A stretch of DNA of 64,000 bases from Pectinatus haikarae (GTDB lineage: Bacteria > Bacillota > Negativicutes > Selenomonadales > Selenomonadaceae), in contig NZ_WIQM01000004.1 in NCBI RefSeq assembly GCF_015732185.1, forward strand, positions 62,001 through 126,000, given 5' to 3'. Below the pieces are notes generated by a model. The model had not been told where the DNA came from and ran no database searches. It was given only the letters and a program-made list of their open reading frames with translations. Positions 31,765 to 42,815 of this stretch are shown here, one piece after another. Within the stretch, counting starts at the first letter, position 1; each line of letters starts with the position of its first letter. A program made the position numbers and the translations under genes.

Positions 31765-32733
31765 TTAAATTCCTCCCTGTTTCAATGTTATTCCTACCCC
31801 TTCATGTACTGTCGTACTGTCAATAATAGCAGTGATGAGGCCGCTGGATTTGTCAATATGCATACTGAGTAAGTTATTTGATAATCTATTGACAACTAAG
31901 AGATAACTGCCGCTGGGGCTTAGAAGAAAGTCTCGAGGATGGTCTCCGCCGCAGGATACTTGCTGAATTTGTTCAGGTATGTTGTCAGATATCGAAAAAA
32001 CTGATAATATATTATCGCCCCGTGTTGAAATATAAATAAAACGCTCATCTTGCGAAAGGCGTATAGCGGCAGACGCATTTGCCGTGCCCTTTAACCAAAT
32101 GGGTAATTGTTTCATCAACTGCCAGGATTTATCCGGTTGCAATTTAAAATAAAATAATTCATTACTGAGCTCGCTGACTAAGTAAAGTCGCTTTTCATCG
32201 GAAGTAAAAACTCCGTGGCGCGGTCCGGTACCGGCAGAAAAGGTTATTTTTCCAGTCAGAGAAAAGTCATTTGCGGCATCATATATATTGACGCAGTCAA
32301 GATTGAGACATGGTACAAAAAGCAAATTATGCAAAAGCAGAACTTGATGGCATCCTGCCTCATTTCCCATAGATAAACGTTTTATGATCTGCAGGTTATT
32401 ACCGTTTACTTTATAGATCATGACAACGCCGTCATGATAATTGGCAGTATATATATTATTATCGTGAAAAGCAATAAAGCATGGAGATGCTTTCTCAGTG
32501 AGAAGTTCTGATAATGAATTTGTCTTATTATCTATTAACGTAATTCCCGATTTGGCAGAAGACTCTTTGGTGAATAAAATTTTATCGTCGGCAATAGCCA
32601 CACATTTGCCACCCTTTGTTTTATAAAACAGACTGGGTTCTGAAAGCCGTCCTGTGTTGTCATCAAAGACAAACTGATAAATACCAAAACTTTCAAATGA
32701 ATCGTAAGTACCTATATAGCCTGTAAATTTCAT
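31765..32733 (-). CDS. pgl: 6-phosphogluconolactonase, beta-propeller (lactonase) family
   Basis: A 322-residue seven-bladed propeller of the YbhE/lactonase type: MKFTGYIGTYDSFESFGIY, then TGPRHGVFTSDEKRLYLVSEL and GGDHPRDFLLSPSG, a repeated blade motif with His and Arg in the active-site face. It hydrolyses 6-phosphogluconolactone, the product of Zwf encoded right behind it. The operon link supports the assignment over other lactonases. Confidence 0.85.
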   Translation of the reverse strand: MKFTGYIGTYDSFESFGIYQFVFDDNTGRLSEPSLFYKTKGGKCVAIADDKILFTKESSAKSGITLIDNKTNSLSELLTEKASPCFIAFHDNNIYTANYHDGVVMIYKVNGNNLQIIKRLSMGNEAGCHQVLLLHNLLFVPCLNLDCVNIYDAANDFSLTGKITFSAGTGPRHGVFTSDEKRLYLVSELSNELFYFKLQPDKSWQLMKQLPIWLKGTANASAAIRLSQDERFIYISTRGDNILSVFSISDNIPEQIQQVSCGGDHPRDFLLSPSGSYLLVVNRLSNNLLSMHIDKSSGLITAIIDSTTVHEGVGITLKQGGI

Positions 32734-32821
32734 TGCAAACCGTCCTTTCTGTTACAGAAAATCTTTAAAATACTGAATTCTCAGGGAATAAAATATCATA
32801 TTAAAGAAATAACTTACTAAT

Positions 32822-32850
32822 ATTATATGTTTTATAAGTGCTGAAAGCAA
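32822..32850 (-). promoter_or_regulatory. Promoter of pgl-zwf
   Basis: TTGCTT, 17 bases, TATAAT on the minus strand, about 85 bases before the lactonase ATG and just after the ATP synthase terminator. Confidence 0.6.
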
Positions 32851-32852
32851 AT

Positions 32853-32884
32853 AAAAAAACCACGGCTATAAGATCAGCCGCGGT
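32853..32884 (-). terminator. Terminator of the ATP synthase operon
   Basis: ACCGCGGCT and AGCCGTGGT form a 9-bp stem around an 8-base loop, followed by a run of seven T on the minus strand, 14 bases after atpC. Confidence 0.92.
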
Positions 32885-32897
32885 CAAAAATAAACTG

Positions 32898-33317
32898 CTA
32901 TATATTTTTTGTTGCATGCAGACGGGCCTTGGCACGGTCTAGTGCCGCATGAGCACGCATTGAATCTATATCTTGATGTTCTTCAGGCGTTTTTTGCAGG
33001 ATTTCCAGTCGTTCCTTTGCCCTGTCATATGCCTTTTGGGCACGATTTATGTCAATATTTATAGGCAGTTCGGCAGCAGATGCCAGCAAAGTTATTTTAT
33101 GCGGAGTTACCTCCATAAAGCCACCGCAGACAGCTATCAGCTCTTCACCGCCATTCCTTTTTACACGCATAGCATGGGGCAGGATGCCGGTCAGCAATGG
33201 AGCATGTCCGGAAAGAATACCTAATTCTCCACCGGTAGAATAGACAATAGCCATTTCGACGTCTTCAGAATAGACCATTTTATCAGGAGAAACAATTTCC
33301 AATTTAATTGTTGACAT
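32898..33317 (-). CDS. atpC: F1Fo ATP synthase epsilon subunit
   Basis: 139 residues. The N-terminal beta-sandwich (IKLEIVSPDKMVYSEDVEM, GELGILSGHAPLLTGI) is followed by the two-helix C-terminal domain (RAQKAYDRAKERLEIL). It couples the central stalk to catalysis and may inhibit hydrolysis. Last gene of the operon. Confidence 0.96.
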   Translation of the reverse strand: MSTIKLEIVSPDKMVYSEDVEMAIVYSTGGELGILSGHAPLLTGILPHAMRVKRNGGEELIAVCGGFMEVTPHKITLLASAAELPINIDINRAQKAYDRAKERLEILQKTPEEHQDIDSMRAHAALDRAKARLHATKNI

Positions 33318-33320
33318 GGA

Positions 33321-34736
<1,416 letters not shown>

Positions 34737-34748
34737 TTAAAAACCTCC

Positions 34749-35753
34749 TCACTTAAGTGCTTCCGCACCACCCACGATTTCGGTGATTTCGCGGGTAATG
34801 TTGGCCTGACGTACTTTATTATAGTGCAGATCCAGCCTGGACATAAGATCCTGAGCATTATCTGTAGCATTGCTCATGGCAGTCATTCTGCTGGACAATT
34901 CGCTGGCAGCGGCCTGCAGCAATGCGGCATAGATCATGGTAACGATATACTGCGGCAATAAAAAGCCGAGTACCGTTTCGGCTGAAGGCTCGTAAATATA
35001 TTCGGCGTGCGGTATATTCGCAGCTTCTGCACCTACATTTTCAAACGGCAACAGCTTCACTGTTTCAGGAACGGCAGACATGGCGGAAACAAAACGTGTA
35101 TAGATCATATATACAGCCTTATATTTCCCTTCAGTGAAAAGCGTTGTAATTTCTGCAGCGATAGTGCGGGCATTGTCGTATTTAGGTCTTTCGCTGAACC
35201 CAGTATAGCTTTTTACCACATTGTAGCCATGTCCCTTAAAATGTTCAGACGCTTTTCGACCAATAGCAATAATATCAAGATCATTTTTTGCCACAGTCTC
35301 TAGAATGGTTTTTTCCAAAAGGTTTTCAGAATCTGTCTTTGTAGGCTGTTTTTGTGGTGCTAGCTCCGATGCTGTTTTAGTACCAATTTTGGCAGTAGAT
35401 TTTTTATGTTCCAGTATAAAGTTTTCTGCTTCATTGGTACCGGTAATATGAATTTTTGCTTCTTTGAAAATATTACTGGAATAAGCACCAGCAAGTCCCT
35501 TGTCAGAAGATAGAATGACGAACAGTATTTTTCCTGTGTCGTGTTTTTCCAGTAGAGGATGAGAGGTGCCTGATATATTCGAAGCAACCTCGCCAATCAC
35601 CTGATACATTTTTTCGGCATAGGGTTTATTAGCTACCGCGGCTGCCTGAGCTCTTCTCAGCCGGGCAGAGGCTACCATTTTCATGGCTTTAGTGATCTGC
35701 TGGATATTCTTTACGCTTTTTATACGATGGCGTATATCCTGTAAACTGGCCAA
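34749..35753 (-). CDS. atpG: F1Fo ATP synthase gamma subunit (long form)
   Basis: 334 residues, about 45 longer than usual. The N-terminal SLQDIRHRIKSVKNIQQITKAM and C-terminal YNKVRQANITREITEIVGGAEA helices that form the rotor shaft are intact. The extra length is an insertion at about residues 105-150, rich in Lys, Thr and Glu (HKKSTAKIGTKTASELAP), between strands of the globular Rossmann-like domain. It turns inside the alpha3beta3 ring. Confidence 0.95.
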   Translation of the reverse strand: MASLQDIRHRIKSVKNIQQITKAMKMVASARLRRAQAAAVANKPYAEKMYQVIGEVASNISGTSHPLLEKHDTGKILFVILSSDKGLAGAYSSNIFKEAKIHITGTNEAENFILEHKKSTAKIGTKTASELAPQKQPTKTDSENLLEKTILETVAKNDLDIIAIGRKASEHFKGHGYNVVKSYTGFSERPKYDNARTIAAEITTLFTEGKYKAVYMIYTRFVSAMSAVPETVKLLPFENVGAEAANIPHAEYIYEPSAETVLGFLLPQYIVTMIYAALLQAAASELSSRMTAMSNATDNAQDLMSRLDLHYNKVRQANITREITEIVGGAEALK

Positions 35754-35804
35754 AAGTTAATCACCTCGCCTTTTATTTGGCAAATATACTTAGAAAATAG
35801 TTGA

Positions 35805-37313
35805 TTAAAAGGTATATGATGATTTGAATTCTTCAATAGATTTATTTATCTGGGCTTCTAAATCATCATCAAGTTTTTTCTGTTTATTGATAAGGTCAAT
35901 AAGTTCGGAATGTGATGAGTTGATAAATTTAAGATAATCCTGCTGGAAAGATGCTACTTTTTCTGTTGGAACATCAGTCAGAAAACCACGAACAGCAGTA
36001 TAGACTACCAAGACCTGTTCTGCTACATTCAGCGGCGAGTATTGGGCCTGCTTCAGAGTTTCGACCATACGGGCACCGCGATCCAACTGATCTTTCGTTG
36101 CTTTATCAAGATCGGAACCGAATTGAGCAAAAGCGGCCAATTCACGGTATTGTGCCAAATCAAGGCGCATGCGGCCTGCAACTTGTTTCATCGCTTTTAT
36201 CTGGGCACTGCCGCCGACACGGGAAACAGAAAGACCGACATCAATTGCGGGTCTTATCCCTGAATAAAACATTTCTGTCTGCAGCATTATCTGTCCGTCA
36301 GTGATGGAAATAACATTTGTAGGAATATAACCGGACACATCACCGGCCAAAGTTTCGATTATAGGGAGTGCAGTAATAGAGCCGCCTCCCAATTCATCCG
36401 ATAATTTTGCAGCACGTTCCAATAGTCTGGAATGTAAATAAAATACATCACCCGGATATGCTTCGCGCCCTGGCGGTCTGCGCAGAAGCAAACTCATTGC
36501 ACGGTAGGCAGCTGCGTGTTTTGACAAATCATCATAAACACATAAAGCATGCTTGCCCTTGTACATAAAGTATTCGGCCATTGCAACACCGGCATAAGGA
36601 GCTATATATTGAAGCGGAGCACTGTCTGCCGCCGTAGCAGCTACAACAATACTGTATTGCATAGCGCCATTGTCTTCAAGTGTTTTGACTACACGAGCTA
36701 CGGTAGAAGCTTTCTGACCTATGGCAACATAGATGCAAATACAATTTTGGCCTTTCTGGTTCAAAATTGTGTCAACTGCTATAGCTGTCTTACCTGTGCC
36801 GCGGTCACCTATGATCAGTTCACGCTGACCTCTTCCGATGGGAACAAGTGCATCAATTGCCTTTAGACCAGTCTGCAGAGGTTCATGTACGGATTTTCTA
36901 TCGGCAATTCCGGGGGCGGGATATTCAACGGGACGATTTTCCTGCGAAGCTATGGGACCTTTACCGTCGATGGGACGCCCGAGTGCATCGACAACACGGC
37001 CTATCATAGCGTCGCCGACAGGGACCTGCATTATTTTTCCGGTACGTTTTACAGACGCACCTTCTTTTATTTTATTTTCACCACCGAGCAAAACAGCACC
37101 AACGCTGTCCTGATCAAGATTAAGTACTAGACCATATATATCACTGCCAAAATCGAGAAGTTCGCCTGACATGGCTTTATCAAGACCATGAATATGAGCG
37201 ATACCATCACCGATTTCCATAACAGTGCCAACATCATCAACGTTCAAATCAACATTGTAGTTTTTGATTTGTTCCTTGATGATGGCTGTTATTTCCTCAG
37301 GATTCATTTTCAT
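35805..37313 (-). CDS. atpA: F1Fo ATP synthase alpha subunit
   Basis: 502 residues with P-loop [17 protein letters not shown]-like arginine-finger region ([15 protein letters not shown]) and a C-terminal helical domain. The ATG at 37313 is ten bases after GAGGTGA; a second ATG two codons later is less well spaced. It provides the non-catalytic nucleotide sites. Confidence 0.98.
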   Translation of the reverse strand: MKMNPEEITAIIKEQIKNYNVDLNVDDVGTVMEIGDGIAHIHGLDKAMSGELLDFGSDIYGLVLNLDQDSVGAVLLGGENKIKEGASVKRTGKIMQVPVGDAMIGRVVDALGRPIDGKGPIASQENRPVEYPAPGIADRKSVHEPLQTGLKAIDALVPIGRGQRELIIGDRGTGKTAIAVDTILNQKGQNCICIYVAIGQKASTVARVVKTLEDNGAMQYSIVVAATAADSAPLQYIAPYAGVAMAEYFMYKGKHALCVYDDLSKHAAAYRAMSLLLRRPPGREAYPGDVFYLHSRLLERAAKLSDELGGGSITALPIIETLAGDVSGYIPTNVISITDGQIMLQTEMFYSGIRPAIDVGLSVSRVGGSAQIKAMKQVAGRMRLDLAQYRELAAFAQFGSDLDKATKDQLDRGARMVETLKQAQYSPLNVAEQVLVVYTAVRGFLTDVPTEKVASFQQDYLKFINSSHSELIDLINKQKKLDDDLEAQINKSIEEFKSSYTF

Positions 37314-37332
37314 AAGAAGTTAGTCACCTCAA

Positions 37333-37875
37333 TCAACAATTTGCCACCAGTTGTTTTTTTATAGATTTTATTTGGCCCACAACACTGCCGTCGATGAGCC
37401 TGTCACCTATTTTTACAATTACGCCGCCTATTATAGAAGAATCAATATTTATTTTCAGCTGTATAGTTTTCGCAGTAATGGTTTCCAATTTTTTCAACAA
37501 AGTGGTATGCTGAGCTTCTGTCAAAGGAAAAGCTGTTTTAACATAAGCAATTTGGATACCTTGAGCTTCATTGGAAAGCGCATGGAAACTGGTGATTATC
37601 TCCGAAAGCAGTGATATGCGATGTTTATCAATTAGCAAAAGCATAAAATTACATATCTCTGAATCAAAGGAATCAGTTAATATCTGCGACATAAGTTCCT
37701 TTTTTGCCTGTGATTTAATCTGAGGATTATCCATGAAGGTTTTTAATTCGCGGTTATCCTCAAATAATTTACTGAGTTGTGCCAGCTGGCTGTCATGTAG
37801 TGCCAGCTTATTTTTTTCCTGTGATAATTCAAACATAGCGGCAGCGTATTTTTTGGCTAACTGAATATTCAGCAT
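37333..37875 (-). CDS. atpH: F1Fo ATP synthase delta subunit
   Basis: 180 residues: AKKYAAAMFELSQEKNK at the N-terminus, NFMLLLIDKHRISLLSEII in the middle and a C-terminal IIGGVIVKIGDRLIDGS strand pair. It links F1 to the b-subunit stator. Its start overlaps the end of atpF. Confidence 0.95.
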   Translation of the reverse strand: MLNIQLAKKYAAAMFELSQEKNKLALHDSQLAQLSKLFEDNRELKTFMDNPQIKSQAKKELMSQILTDSFDSEICNFMLLLIDKHRISLLSEIITSFHALSNEAQGIQIAYVKTAFPLTEAQHTTLLKKLETITAKTIQLKINIDSSIIGGVIVKIGDRLIDGSVVGQIKSIKKQLVANC

Positions 37876-38372
37876 GATAAATCACCCAGCTTGTTTTTAT
37901 CAAGCTTTTCAATGAATTCACCGATCAGTTTCTGATTGGCAGCATCATCTATATTGGTCGCAATGATTTTGCTTGCAGCCGCCATCGATAAAGAAACCAC
38001 TTCGCCTTTAAGCTGTGTGGCAGCGCGAGCGCGTTCACGAACAATATCTTCTTTTGCATTTTGGCGCATCTGTTCAATTTCCTGCTTAGTCTGAACGACG
38101 GAAGCATCATATTCCTGCTGAGCGCGTTTCATTGCTTTATCAATTATTTCCTGGGCTTTCAGACGGGCTTCAGCAAGCTGCTTCTGATATTCATCTAAGG
38201 TTTGTTTGGCTTTTTTTTCATCATTTTCTGCTGATTCTATAGAATTTGCAATTTTTGCTTCACGGTCATGGAGCATTTTCATGATCGGCTTATAGGCGAA
38301 TATTCTAAGAAGAATAACCAGTACAATGAAATTGACAAGCTGCGCTAAAAGCGTTCCATCAATATTTATCAA
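37869..38372 (-). CDS. atpF: F1Fo ATP synthase b subunit
   Basis: 167 residues. One N-terminal membrane helix (LLAQLVNFIVLVILLRIF) is followed by a long charged helix (ANSIESAENDEKKAKQTLDEYQK) forming the peripheral stalk. It sits between atpE and atpH. Confidence 0.96.
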   Translation of the reverse strand: MINIDGTLLAQLVNFIVLVILLRIFAYKPIMKMLHDREAKIANSIESAENDEKKAKQTLDEYQKQLAEARLKAQEIIDKAMKRAQQEYDASVVQTKQEIEQMRQNAKEDIVRERARAATQLKGEVVSLSMAAASKIIATNIDDAANQKLIGEFIEKLDKNKLGDLSC

Positions 38373-38416
38373 TTTTACTGTCCTCCTTTTATTGTAAACT
38401 GAAATAAAGTTTAAAA

Positions 38417-38665
38417 TCAGAGGACTTTTGCAGCACTTAAGATAATGAAGCCGACAACGAGAGCGATGATAGGCATAGCTTCAATAAGACCAACTGAGAT
38501 CAGTGTGTTGACAAATAACGTATTTTTAGCTTCCGGTTGACGGGAAATACCTTCAATAAGCCTTCCTGTTACGAGACCGTCACCGATAGCCGCACCGAAT
38601 GCTGCCAAACCTAACATGATACCGACTCCCAATAAAGCTGCTGCTGTCGCAATTGAATTTTCCAT
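38417..38665 (-). CDS. atpE: F1Fo ATP synthase c subunit
   Basis: 82 residues with two membrane helices and the polar loop SRQPEAKN. The ion-binding Glu is in GLIEAMPII. The residues that define Na+ binding (Gln in helix 1, Ser-Thr after Glu) are absent, so H+ use is more likely. An Asp occurs in helix 1 (AIGDGLVTG) at about the position of the Na+ ligand Gln, which is unusual. Confidence 0.96.
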   Translation of the reverse strand: MENSIATAAALLGVGIMLGLAAFGAAIGDGLVTGRLIEGISRQPEAKNTLFVNTLISVGLIEAMPIIALVVGFIILSAAKVL

Positions 38666-38733
38666 TAAAGAAATCCTCCTCAGAGTTATTAATATAATAT
38701 TATGCCGGTTACGGCACTTTAAACGAATTAAAA

Positions 38734-39411
38734 TTAGGCGTCTTCCTCGTCATTGACACCATCGGCGAGATAGGACATTGAAAGCATTGTAAAAACAAAT
38801 GCCTGTACGATACCGACAAAAGTGCTGAATGCAAGCCAAATTACGCCTGGTATCACTTCCGCAAAAATATTTGGCAGGAGTTTAGGCAGGATGTGAATCA
38901 AGAGTTCACCTGCCACGATATTACCGAAAAGACGGAAAGAAAGAGTGATAGGTTTTGCTATTTCTTCAATCAATTTTATAATTACGAAAGGGGCGAATGG
39001 TTCAAAAAAATGTTTTATATATTTTGTCCCCTTATAATAGAGCCCTAGTACATGAAGCATTACCACTACTAAAAGCGCCAGACCCAAATTAGTATTTAGC
39101 GTATTAGTGGGCGATGCCATACCTGGAATAAGACCCCACCAGTTAGAAATAAGAAGAAAAAGAAACAATGAAATTAAAAATGGAGCGAATAAAACTCCTC
39201 TCTTTCCCAGATTTGCATTGATCTGGCTGTTAAGACTTGTTATGATCAGCTCGAATATGTTTTGCAGTCCGACCGGAACCAGTTTCATATTACGGGTCGC
39301 GACTATTGACATAATAACAACGACAGCCATGACCATCCATGTCATCTTTAAAGTTTCCATGTTAAAAGATAAACCGAATAACATGAGTTCATGAGCCGCA
39401 CTTTCAGGCAT
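38734..39411 (-). CDS. atpB: F1Fo ATP synthase a subunit
   Basis: 225 residues, five to six membrane helices. The essential Arg is in LSFRLFGNIVAGELL, and the C-terminal helix holds WLAFSTFVGIVQAFVF. It forms the two half-channels facing the c-ring. The protein ends with an acidic tail NDEEDA. Confidence 0.96.
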   Translation of the reverse strand: MPESAAHELMLFGLSFNMETLKMTWMVMAVVVIMSIVATRNMKLVPVGLQNIFELIITSLNSQINANLGKRGVLFAPFLISLFLFLLISNWWGLIPGMASPTNTLNTNLGLALLVVVMLHVLGLYYKGTKYIKHFFEPFAPFVIIKLIEEIAKPITLSFRLFGNIVAGELLIHILPKLLPNIFAEVIPGVIWLAFSTFVGIVQAFVFTMLSMSYLADGVNDEEDA

Positions 39412-39482
39412 AAAATCACTCCCTATATTAAATTTTGAAATAAAGCTCTATATAACAGCTCCTGATATAGGAACTATATAGA

Positions 39483-39863
39483 CTAATGAATTTTTTTCTG
39501 GTAAGAAAAAATTATAAGATTAATAAATATTACAAGATGCATAATGAAAAAACCTGTGATAAAGGCAATAAAAAAAACCTTGGAAAATTTTATTACGATT
39601 AATAAAATCAGCAGAAGAAAGACAATACGGAATAAAATGCCGGACCGAGCACTTCGTTTGGCGGCAGGTTGAGACAGCAGCATTATTTTTCTTATACGTA
39701 CTGCAAGCATAAAAGCGTAATATACAGCGGCAAGATACCCGCAGATAATAGCTGTAAACAAATAAACATCACTGTTTAGGAATAGATTAATAAAAATCAG
39801 CAGTGTGATCGCTAAAATTGAAATTATAATTGAGCGGCCGCGCACAGCCGCAAAATCGTGCAT
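39483..39863 (-). CDS. atpI: ATP synthase subunit I-like membrane protein
   Basis: 126 residues with four hydrophobic segments (IIISILAITLLIFINLF, AIICGYLAAVYYAFML and two more near the C-terminus). Sequence similarity to AtpI is weak, but length, topology and position directly upstream of atpB fit. AtpI proteins assist c-ring assembly or Mg2+ uptake. Confidence 0.75.
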   Translation of the reverse strand: MHDFAAVRGRSIIISILAITLLIFINLFLNSDVYLFTAIICGYLAAVYYAFMLAVRIRKIMLLSQPAAKRSARSGILFRIVFLLLILLIVIKFSKVFFIAFITGFFIMHLVIFINLIIFSYQKKIH

Positions 39864-39922
39864 ATGTAGCCTGCCTTTCCTTTAATATCGTATTAAAACA
39901 ACTGCTATAAATATAGCATATA

Positions 39923-39952
39923 ATTATTCCTATAACAAGGGATTTATGTCAA
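39923..39952 (-). promoter_or_regulatory. Promoter of the ATP synthase operon
   Basis: TTGACA, 18 bases, AATAAT on the minus strand, about 60 bases before atpI. A consensus -35 and a near-consensus -10. Confidence 0.65.
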
Positions 39953-40025
39953 GTGAAATAATGCGATAAAGACAAGAGCCACAACCTAAAAATCATTTTA
40001 TATATAAATAATTTAGATGATATCA

Positions 40026-40631
40026 TTAGTTATTATTGCTCGATTGAATGTAATAATACAATGATATATGTAAAAGCAGGAGGTAAAGTAAAAGTTCTCC
40101 CAATTCTTCGAGAAGTTCCCCCTTATATTTCCCAAAAAAATGTCCGGAGTCGCCTGTAATGGAAAAAAGTGTGCAAATGCAGGAATATACAAGCAACTTT
40201 ACAGGAAACAGATGGTATGAGAAAATTTTATACCAAGGCGTTGTAAAGATAAAACCAGCTAAAACGACCATAATAAATATGCCGATAATTATATTTATTA
40301 TGGCATGATGTGGGATTTGATTCATAGGTACAAGAATAGGACCATCAGGACCAATACCCAGAGGGAAAAAGCAACGGCCCCAATTTAATTCTCTTCCGGT
40401 AAGTAATAGAAAGAAACCACTGATTGTCAGTTGGAAATTATGACGTCTTTTATAAAAAAAATAAAAATTTATTAGTGCGGCTGCTGCAAGAACAATTACC
40501 TGTGTACTTTCCAGAGGTCCATTTTCCCATGCAAAAGAGTCCGGAAGTATAAATGACAGTGGCAAAATAAATATTAATAATAAGATCTCAAATGAATTAA
40601 CGGCCTGCTTTTTCCAAAATAGTCCATCCAT
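40026..40631 (-). CDS. Multi-pass membrane protein, unknown
   Basis: A 201-residue protein with about six hydrophobic helices. Polar motifs conserved in appearance are WENGPLESTQ, GRELNWGRCFFP, and EELGELLLYLLLL near the C-terminus; the Glu/His placement (NQIPHHA, GDSGHFFGK) could be functional. No family name recalled. It stands alone between the atp operon and the MscS-like gene. Confidence 0.7.
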   Translation of the reverse strand: MDGLFWKKQAVNSFEILLLIFILPLSFILPDSFAWENGPLESTQVIVLAAAALINFYFFYKRRHNFQLTISGFFLLLTGRELNWGRCFFPLGIGPDGPILVPMNQIPHHAIINIIIGIFIMVVLAGFIFTTPWYKIFSYHLFPVKLLVYSCICTLFSITGDSGHFFGKYKGELLEELGELLLYLLLLHISLYYYIQSSNNN

Positions 40632-40750
40632 ATGGTGTATATCTCCTAAAAATATCCACTACGATAGTAAAGATTTGATTACTATATTGTAAACGAATGC
40701 TTACTATTTTTCAAGTAGAGATTAAAAGATATTTTTCCTGAAGAGAAAAT

Positions 40751-40795
40751 AAAAAATCTCCGTGCTGTTGTATTGAATAGGTACAGCATGGAGAT
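40751..40795 (-). terminator. Terminator after the MscS-like gene
   Basis: ATCTCCATGCTGT and ACAGCACGGAGAT form a 13-bp stem (one mismatch) around a 14-base loop, followed by TTTTTTATTTT on the minus strand. Confidence 0.88.
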
Positions 40796-40845
40796 TCGAA
40801 GAATAAAACAGTCTGTTTGTTTTTGTATTAAATAACGCATCAAAT

Positions 40846-41889
40846 TTATTTTTGAGTAATAACAGTGCGCACAGGAAAGGGAATATTTATATTTTCTTCA
40901 CGATATCTTCTTGTGAGCTCTTTTATAGCCTCATGTTTTATGACATATTGGTTTAAAAATATATTTGATTTCATATTTATATTGAAGTTAATGCTCGAAT
41001 CCGCAAACTCAAAAAATCTTACAGATGGTTCAAAGTCGACATTGCCTTCTATTTTAGTCAGAACAGTACGGGCTGCCTCTATGCTGACTTTTTCGACCAG
41101 TTCGAGATCGCTGTCATAGCTGACACCTACAGTGAGCGAAATAACTATTTCCTGTTTAGGCATATTATAATTGGTTATAGTAGAAGAGGCTATATCCTTA
41201 TTGGGAACGATGATTATATTGTTAGCGGGAGATTGTATTTTTGTAAATCGCCACGTTATATCAACTACCTGACCGACGTTTCCGTTGCCGAGTTTTACGA
41301 AATCGTATAATTGCAGCTGTTTGGACAAAATAATATGCAGTCCGGAAAAAATATTGCTTAACGTATCCTGAAGACCAAGAGCGACAGCCATACCGCCTAC
41401 CCCTAAAGCAGTCAGAAGAGGTGTTACCGATATCCCAAGATACTGCAGCACAATGATCGTGCCAGCTGAATATATTATAAAGGAAATTATATTGCTAAGC
41501 AGTGAAGTTGTTTGAGTATTTTCTTCGGCACGTTTGATGTGCAGTGTTATCATGCCGGATACAGTACGTGCTGCGACACGTGTCAGAGAAAAAATAATGA
41601 CAGCATAAAGCAGGGAAGACAGTAACTGTGTTATAGTGGCATTGATAAATTTTACGGAATTAATAGTCCAATATAATCCCACAGCGGAACACCAAGCTAC
41701 AGGAAGCCCTTTTATTGCGTTGGCGAAAACATAAGGAAGGGTGTGCAGCTCAAGGTGTTCATGCAATTTTTTATTTATAAAACTATTTATTAATTTGCCT
41801 GCTATCAGAGCGGCAACCTGAATAAAAAAAGGAACGATAAGAAGACTCAACCAAGCCTGCCAGCCTTTTATACTCTCGAATATATCCAT
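40846..41889 (-). CDS. MscS-family mechanosensitive ion channel
   Basis: A 347-residue protein. Three or more N-terminal membrane helices precede the pore/beta region: LLTALGVGGMAVALGLQDTL, then FSGLHIILSKQL, VKLGNGNVGQVVDITWRFT and VPNKDIASSTITNY, the MscS signature. The ATG at 41889 follows GGAGGAA; the longer frame lacks a site. It opens on membrane tension to release solutes during osmotic downshock. Confidence 0.92.
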   Translation of the reverse strand: MDIFESIKGWQAWLSLLIVPFFIQVAALIAGKLINSFINKKLHEHLELHTLPYVFANAIKGLPVAWCSAVGLYWTINSVKFINATITQLLSSLLYAVIIFSLTRVAARTVSGMITLHIKRAEENTQTTSLLSNIISFIIYSAGTIIVLQYLGISVTPLLTALGVGGMAVALGLQDTLSNIFSGLHIILSKQLQLYDFVKLGNGNVGQVVDITWRFTKIQSPANNIIIVPNKDIASSTITNYNMPKQEIVISLTVGVSYDSDLELVEKVSIEAARTVLTKIEGNVDFEPSVRFFEFADSSINFNINMKSNIFLNQYVIKHEAIKELTRRYREENINIPFPVRTVITQK

Positions 41890-42080
41890 GATGATTCCTC
41901 CGGTATGATAAAAATTTGTAAACAAACATTATACTGACTATACGTTGATCAACAGATGAGCGCCAAGGCAAAGCAGTATAATTTACATTGAGTTTGTAAT
42001 GTATTATACTAACAATATAAAATTATAGCAATGAAGAACCTTTTGATAACGGCTGAAGGATAATTAGGAGGGGTATTATA

Positions 42081-42617
42081 ATGGACGGCAGGATAATAAA
42101 AAAAGGTACACGGATTCAGTTTCGGCAGGCAGAAAAAGATGATATGGATTACATCATGGAAGTAGAGTACAAACCGGAAAATGCGAAATTCGTAATTCCC
42201 TATACACGAGATGTCCATATGAGTACGCTTAATACAAAAGAAGCAATACATATAATCATCGAAACAATTGATACAAAACAAAAGGTGGGGTTTTTGATGA
42301 TAGCGGGGCTCGACAATCCATCCAAAGAAATTGAATTTACGCGCATTATTCTTGATAAAAAAGGCATAGGTTATGGCCGGGAAACGCTGAAAATGCTTAA
42401 GTCATGGGCATTTGACGATTTAAAGTTCCATCGTGCATGGCTTGACTGCAAGGATCATAATGAACGTGCTCTGCATGTCTACGAATCAGAAGGCTTTATT
42501 CGTGAAGGGTTTATAAGAGAGACTATATTGACTGACGGTGTTTACGAAAGTCTGGTGATATTAGGTATACTCGATAGAGAATATTTTGCCAAAAAAAATA
42601 AAGCGGCTGTTTTATGA
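42081..42617 (+). CDS. GNAT-family N-acetyltransferase
   Basis: A 178-residue protein of the RimJ/RimL or SpeG-like group: IQFRQAEKDDMDYIMEVE, EFTRIILDKKGIGYGRETLKML (acetyl-CoA loop, GIGYGRE), and HNERALHVYESEGFIREG. It transfers an acetyl group to an amine; the substrate is unknown. A TAGGAGGGG site precedes the ATG. It is monocistronic, with a strong terminator after it. Confidence 0.88.
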   Translation: MDGRIIKKGTRIQFRQAEKDDMDYIMEVEYKPENAKFVIPYTRDVHMSTLNTKEAIHIIIETIDTKQKVGFLMIAGLDNPSKEIEFTRIILDKKGIGYGRETLKMLKSWAFDDLKFHRAWLDCKDHNERALHVYESEGFIREGFIRETILTDGVYESLVILGILDREYFAKKNKAAVL

Positions 42618-42659
42618 TGCTGGAAGAGAAGTTATTGAAAGTATTAATATAGCAAGGGT

Positions 42660-42708
42660 AAATGCGGGAATTTTTTCCAATCAAAAAAATTCCCGCATTT
42701 ATTTTTTT
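42660..42708 (+). terminator. Terminator after the acetyltransferase
   Basis: AAATGCGGGAATTTTT pairs with AAAAATTCCCGCATTT, 16 bp, and is followed by ATTTTTTT. Confidence 0.95.
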
Positions 42709-42747
42709 ATGGTCATGCTCAAGCCTGCTGCTGATGTGAAATATATA

Positions 42748-42776
42748 TTGATAATGTCTTTATAATATTATATAGT
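42748..42776 (+). promoter_or_regulatory. Promoter of the mbl-flagellar genes
   Basis: TTGATA, 17 bases, TATAGT, about 35 bases before the mbl-like ATG. Confidence 0.55.
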
Positions 42777-42815
42777 AGTACACATACAGGTTTTTAGTTT
42801 TAGGAGGAATATTTA

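Noticed and set aside
38417-38665. Na+-type ATP synthase c subunit
   Set aside because: The Na+ ligands (Gln in helix 1 and Ser-Thr after the Glu) are missing, so proton use is the simpler reading.
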